This document shows positions 5,308-7,613 of a stretch of DNA of 7,613 nucleotides, piece after piece (positions within the stretch are counted from its first letter, which is position 1; each line of letters opens with the position of its first letter). The stretch covers positions 1 through 7,613 of the forward strand of contig JASHVA010000046.1 of the NCBI GenBank assembly GCA_030039715.1. Direction: 5' to 3'. Both the position numbers and the translations under genes were made by a program. This DNA is from Thermoplasmata archaeon. Lineage in GTDB: Archaea; Thermoplasmatota; Thermoplasmata; Lutacidiplasmatales; UBA184. The notes under the pieces are model-generated. The model was not told the DNA's origin. It did no database searches and was given only the letters and a program-made list of their open reading frames with translations.

Positions 5308-6648
5308 CTACGGGCTCCACGCGGCGAGCCCGGCCGGGCGGCGGCGTTGCGACGGAGGTCCCAACCAGACCGTCTCGTCCCGGTGCGCCCCGTAGCCGAC
5401 GTACTCGACCGGAACGCCCACTCCTTCCTCGACGAAGGCGAGGAACCGACGGAGGTCGGCGGGGAGCGCGTTCGGGCCTTCCCGGAGGATGCGCTCCTTC
5501 AGGCGCGCGTGGAACTCGGGCCAGGCCGGCAGCGACTCGTAGATCGGCTCCGCACGGGCGAGATCGTCCGCGCTGGTCGGAGGGCCGTCGCGAATCTCCC
5601 GTCCGTCCGGCGTCCGGTACGCCACGCACACCGGCACGTCGTCGAGGCCGCCCAGGACGTCGACCTTCGTGATCGCGAGCGAGGTGAGGCCGTTGAGCCG
5701 CGCGACGTACCGGAGGAGCACGAGGTCGAGCCATCCGCACCGACGGGGCCGCCCGGTCGTCGCGCCGCGCTCGCCGCCGGTCCGCCGCAGGTACTCGCCC
5801 CGTTCGCTCGTATCCTCGGTCGGGAACGGACCGGCGCCGACTCGCGTCGCGTAGGCCTTGGCCACCCCGATGACCTCGTCGAGTTCCGTCGGCGGGATGC
5901 CGCTCCCCACGAGCGCGCCGGCGCTCGTCGGGTGCGAGCTCGTGACGTACGGGTACGTGCCGAAGTCGAGGTCGAGGAGCGCGCTCTGTGCGCCCTCGAG
6001 GAGGATGTTCTCCCCCCGGGAGATCGCCTCCCACAGGATCGGCTCGGTCGTCCGCACGAACGGCGCGAGTCGGGCGCCGACCTCGGAGAGGCGCCCCGCC
6101 AGCTCGTCGATTGGCGGAAGGTTCGGAAGATGGGCCTTCGTCGCGTAGAGCAGCTCGAGACGCTCCCGCAGGACCGCCGGCCGGCTCAGCTCGGCGACGC
6201 GGAGCCCGAAGCGCCCGGCCCGGTCCGCGTACGCGGGTCCGATCCCGCTCTTCGTCGTCCCGAGCGACGCCTCGGGCCGGTGTCGACCCCGCAGCTCGTC
6301 CTCCCAAACGTCCTCGAGCTCGTGGATCGGCAGGACGACGTGGGCCCGGTCGGAGAGCGCGAACTCCCCGCGCAGGAGGCCCCGCTGGCGGAGGCCGTCG
6401 AGCTCCTCCTCGAGCTTGAATGGCTGGATCACCATGCCGGGGCCGCTCACCCCGGTGACGCCGTGTCGGAGCACCCCGCAGGCGAGCTGGTGGAGAACGA
6501 CCGGCCCCTCGGGGAGGACGATCGTGTGGCCGGTGTTCGGCCCGCCGGCGCTCCGGACGACGTACCGCGCCGAGGCGGCGAGGAAGTCCGCGATCTTGCC
6601 CTTCGCCTCGTCGCCGAACTGCGCTCCGAGGACGATCCGGACGGTCAA
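5308..6648 (-). CDS. purA: Adenylosuccinate synthetase
   Basis: The 446-residue enzyme joins IMP and aspartate with GTP hydrolysis to give adenylosuccinate, the first committed step from IMP to AMP, in the cytosol. The GTP-binding loop is GDEAKGK (12-18), with catalytic Asp13 and Lys16 kept; His41 in PNTGHT is the second catalytic residue. Further motifs are GTTKSGIGPAY (130-140, IMP binding), EGAQSALLD (218-226), GTYPYVTSS (230-238), VGAGPFPTE (270-278), TTGRPRRCGWLD (297-308) and ITKVD (326-330). The length is that of bacterial and haloarchaeal enzymes; some methanogen and Thermococcus enzymes are nearer 340 residues. The start is TTG at 6648, chosen because AGGAGG lies 6 nt upstream and the conserved strand VRIVLGAQFGDE follows at once; no ATG or GTG is nearby. 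Position 15 is Ala where Gly is usual. It heads an apparent purA-lysO operon and diverges from an aspartate-type aminotransferase. Confidence 0.94.
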   Translation of the reverse strand: MTVRIVLGAQFGDEAKGKIADFLAASARYVVRSAGGPNTGHTIVLPEGPVVLHQLACGVLRHGVTGVSGPGMVIQPFKLEEELDGLRQRGLLRGEFALSDRAHVVLPIHELEDVWEDELRGRHRPEASLGTTKSGIGPAYADRAGRFGLRVAELSRPAVLRERLELLYATKAHLPNLPPIDELAGRLSEVGARLAPFVRTTEPILWEAISRGENILLEGAQSALLDLDFGTYPYVTSSHPTSAGALVGSGIPPTELDEVIGVAKAYATRVGAGPFPTEDTSERGEYLRRTGGERGATTGRPRRCGWLDLVLLRYVARLNGLTSLAITKVDVLGGLDDVPVCVAYRTPDGREIRDGPPTSADDLARAEPIYESLPAWPEFHARLKERILREGPNALPADLRRFLAFVEEGVGVPVEYVGYGAHRDETVWLGPPSQRRRPAGLAAWSP

Positions 6649-6654
6649 CTGCGG

Positions 6655-6660
6655 CCTCCT
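6655..6660 (-). promoter_or_regulatory. purA: Ribosome-binding site of purA
   Basis: AGGAGG on the minus strand, 6 nt upstream of the TTG at 6648, is a full Shine-Dalgarno match and the best in the window. It decides the TTG start, which would otherwise be weak. Its 5' side abuts one of the two 20-bp repeats. Confidence 0.65.
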
Positions 6661-6678
6661 CCCGCCCGGAGCCGAGCG
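6659..6678 (+). repeat. 20-bp direct repeat, copy 1, in the purA control region
   Basis: The sequence CTCCCGCCCGGAGCCGAGCG recurs 50 bp away with one mismatch (position 5, C against G), and the last 15 bases are identical. This copy lies between the purA ribosome-binding site and its TATA-like box, so a bound protein there could block purA transcription. That role is inferred. The repeat is not palindromic. Confidence 0.6.
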
Positions 6679-6679
6679 G

Positions 6680-6685
6680 ATAGAA
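6680..6685 (-). promoter_or_regulatory. TATA-like box of purA
   Basis: TTCTAT on the minus strand is 32-37 bp upstream of the purA TTG. It lies between the two copies of the 20-bp repeat, immediately beside the copy nearest purA. A start of transcription 25 bp downstream would fall at the Shine-Dalgarno element, so the true start may be a few bases earlier. Confidence 0.4.
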
Positions 6686-6708
6686 GTCCCTTGTGGCGGG
6701 CGGCGCGA

Positions 6709-6728
6709 CTCCGGCCCGGAGCCGAGCG
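6709..6728 (+). repeat. 20-bp direct repeat, copy 2, between purA and the right aminotransferase
   Basis: CTCCGGCCCGGAGCCGAGCG is the second copy, exactly 50 bp from the first, in the same orientation, with one mismatch. It lies upstream of the purA TATA-like box and about 27 bp before the TATA-like box of the divergent aminotransferase. It may be a second operator or a remnant of a short duplication. Confidence 0.6.
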
Positions 6729-6754
6729 CCGGTGACGCACGGCGGGGAGCAAGG

Positions 6755-6760
6755 CTATGA
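6755..6760 (+). promoter_or_regulatory. TATA-like box of the right aminotransferase
   Basis: CTATGA lies 24-29 bp upstream of the ATG at 6784, the spacing of an archaeal leaderless gene. The same bases contain an alternative in-frame ATG (6757), itself preceded by GGGGAG. If that ATG is the true start, this is coding sequence and not a promoter box. Confidence 0.4.
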
Positions 6761-6783
6761 GGCGGGCCTCGGTCGGCGGCGGA

Positions 6784-7613
6784 ATGGTCGCCCTTCGGGC
6801 GCGGACCGTCGAGATTTCCGGAATCCGCCGGATGTTCGAGGCGGCGCCGCCGAACGCGGTGAACCTCGGCCTCGGGGAGCCGGACTTCGATCCCCCTCCC
6901 GAGGTGATCGAGGCGATCGCGGGGGCCGTGCGCAACGGCATGAACCACTACGGCCCCTCCGCGGGCCTGGCGGCCCTGCGCGACAAGGTCGCCGAGCGCT
7001 ACTCGGACCGAGACCCGAAGACCAACCGCGAGAACGTGATCGTGACCGGCAGCGGCTCGGAGGGACTGATGGCCGTCGCGATGACGCTCTACAACCCGAG
7101 CGACGAAGTGCTCGTGCCGAACCCGGGCTTCGTACTCTACGGCCCGCACGCGCGGCTGATGGGCGCCACGCCCGTTCCGTACGCGCTCGACGAGCACCGC
7201 GGCTTCCTGCCGGACCTGGAGGCCCTCGAGCGCCTCGTCTCCCGGCGGACCCGCGCGATCGTCGTCAACAGCCCGTCGAACCCGACCGGCGGCGTCTTCC
7301 CGTCGAAGCTCGTCGACGGCCTCTGCCGACTCGCCGAGCGCCACGACCTCACGATCGTTTCCGACGAAGTGTACGACGAGATCGTCTACGACCGGCCGTT
7401 CGCCTCCTTCTGGGGGCGTACCGACCGCGTCGTCATCGTGAACTCGTTCTCCAAGAACCTCGCGATGACCGGCTGGCGCATCGGGTACCTCGTCGCGCCC
7501 CGCCCGCTCGCGCTCGAGCTCAACAAGATGCACTATCACATCATGGCCTGTCCGCCCACCCCGGCGCAGATCGGCGCGCTCGCCGGACTCACGGAGAGCG
7601 GCCGGACCGTGCG
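6784..7613 (+). CDS. Class I PLP-dependent aminotransferase, aspartate aminotransferase type (3' end cut by window edge)
   Basis: The first 276 codons of a cytosolic transaminase of the aspartate/alanine aminotransferase family are present. The N-terminus has the family's EISGIRRMFE (10-19) and NLGLGEPDF (27-35). HYGPSAG (55-61) is the usual Tyr-containing loop, and TGSGSEG (88-94) binds the cofactor phosphate. NSPSNPTGG (162-170) carries the PLP-contacting Asn166, SDEVYDEIVY (193-202) has Asp194 and Tyr197, and SFSKNLAMTGWRIGY (221-235) has the Schiff-base Lys224 and Arg232. All catalytic residues expected by this point are present. The usual length is about 370-390 residues, so roughly 100 are missing past the edge. 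The likely reaction is glutamate or aspartate/2-oxoglutarate transamination; alanine or aromatic substrates cannot be excluded. ATG 6784 is preferred for its leaderless-type TATA box; ATG 6757 (nine codons earlier, with GGGGAG upstream) is the alternative. It diverges from purA across a 135-bp gap. Confidence 0.92.
   Translation, partial: MVALRARTVEISGIRRMFEAAPPNAVNLGLGEPDFDPPPEVIEAIAGAVRNGMNHYGPSAGLAALRDKVAERYSDRDPKTNRENVIVTGSGSEGLMAVAMTLYNPSDEVLVPNPGFVLYGPHARLMGATPVPYALDEHRGFLPDLEALERLVSRRTRAIVVNSPSNPTGGVFPSKLVDGLCRLAERHDLTIVSDEVYDEIVYDRPFASFWGRTDRVVIVNSFSKNLAMTGWRIGYLVAPRPLALELNKMHYHIMACPPTPAQIGALAGLTESGRTV

Noticed and set aside
4395..6735. Open frames on the plus strand opposite lysO and purA
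   Set aside because: They are charged, repetitive in composition and lack any recognisable domain; they are shadows of lysO and purA.
6649..7539. Upstream extension of the purA frame to near 7539
   Set aside because: The extension is antisense to the aspartate-type aminotransferase and has no family similarity; a Shine-Dalgarno site marks TTG 6648 as the start.

Overview
The window looks like ordinary core-metabolism sequence from a high-GC archaeon (I judge GC at roughly 70% by eye). Archaeal origin is supported by a tRNA-Val of archaeal type without encoded CCA, by TATA-like boxes about 25-40 bp upstream of several starts, and by start codons placed as in leaderless or short-leader transcripts. 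The proteins are not strongly acidic, which argues against a haloarchaeon. A high-GC Thermoplasmatota-like lineage is my best guess, but that is inference. Coding density is high and no gene-free stretch exceeds about 150 bp.

Layout, left to right. Leftward: the first 158 codons of a class I/II aminotransferase (1-476, cut by the window edge), preceded on the same strand by an 11-TM-like transporter of the citrate/ArsB (ion transporter) superfamily (514-1821). An HNH nuclease gene diverges from that transporter (1902-2426, +) across an 80-bp gap holding a TATA-like box placed almost symmetrically between the two TTG starts. The HNH gene runs tail-to-tail into threonine synthase (2336-3553, -) with a 91-bp antisense overlap. 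Further leftward genes follow: a cytosolic DsbA/thioredoxin-fold protein (3701-4255), tRNA-Val(CAC) (4322-4394), a LysO-type lysine exporter (4431-5300) and full-length adenylosuccinate synthetase purA (5308-6648), the last two apparently one operon. A second aminotransferase, of the aspartate-aminotransferase type, diverges from purA (6784 to the right edge, +). The purA/aminotransferase gap holds two copies of a 20-bp sequence set 50 bp apart.

Functionally the set is amino-acid and nucleotide metabolism. Two PLP aminotransferases and threonine synthase handle amino acids, LysO exports lysine, and PurA consumes aspartate, GTP and IMP on the way to AMP. The aspartate-type aminotransferase and purA share a control region and could be linked through aspartate; this is inference. 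I found no CRISPR array, insertion sequence, integrase, toxin-antitoxin pair or defence cassette. The points worth a second look are small-scale: the coding overlap, the promoter repeats, the symmetric divergent promoter and several changed residues in conserved enzyme motifs.
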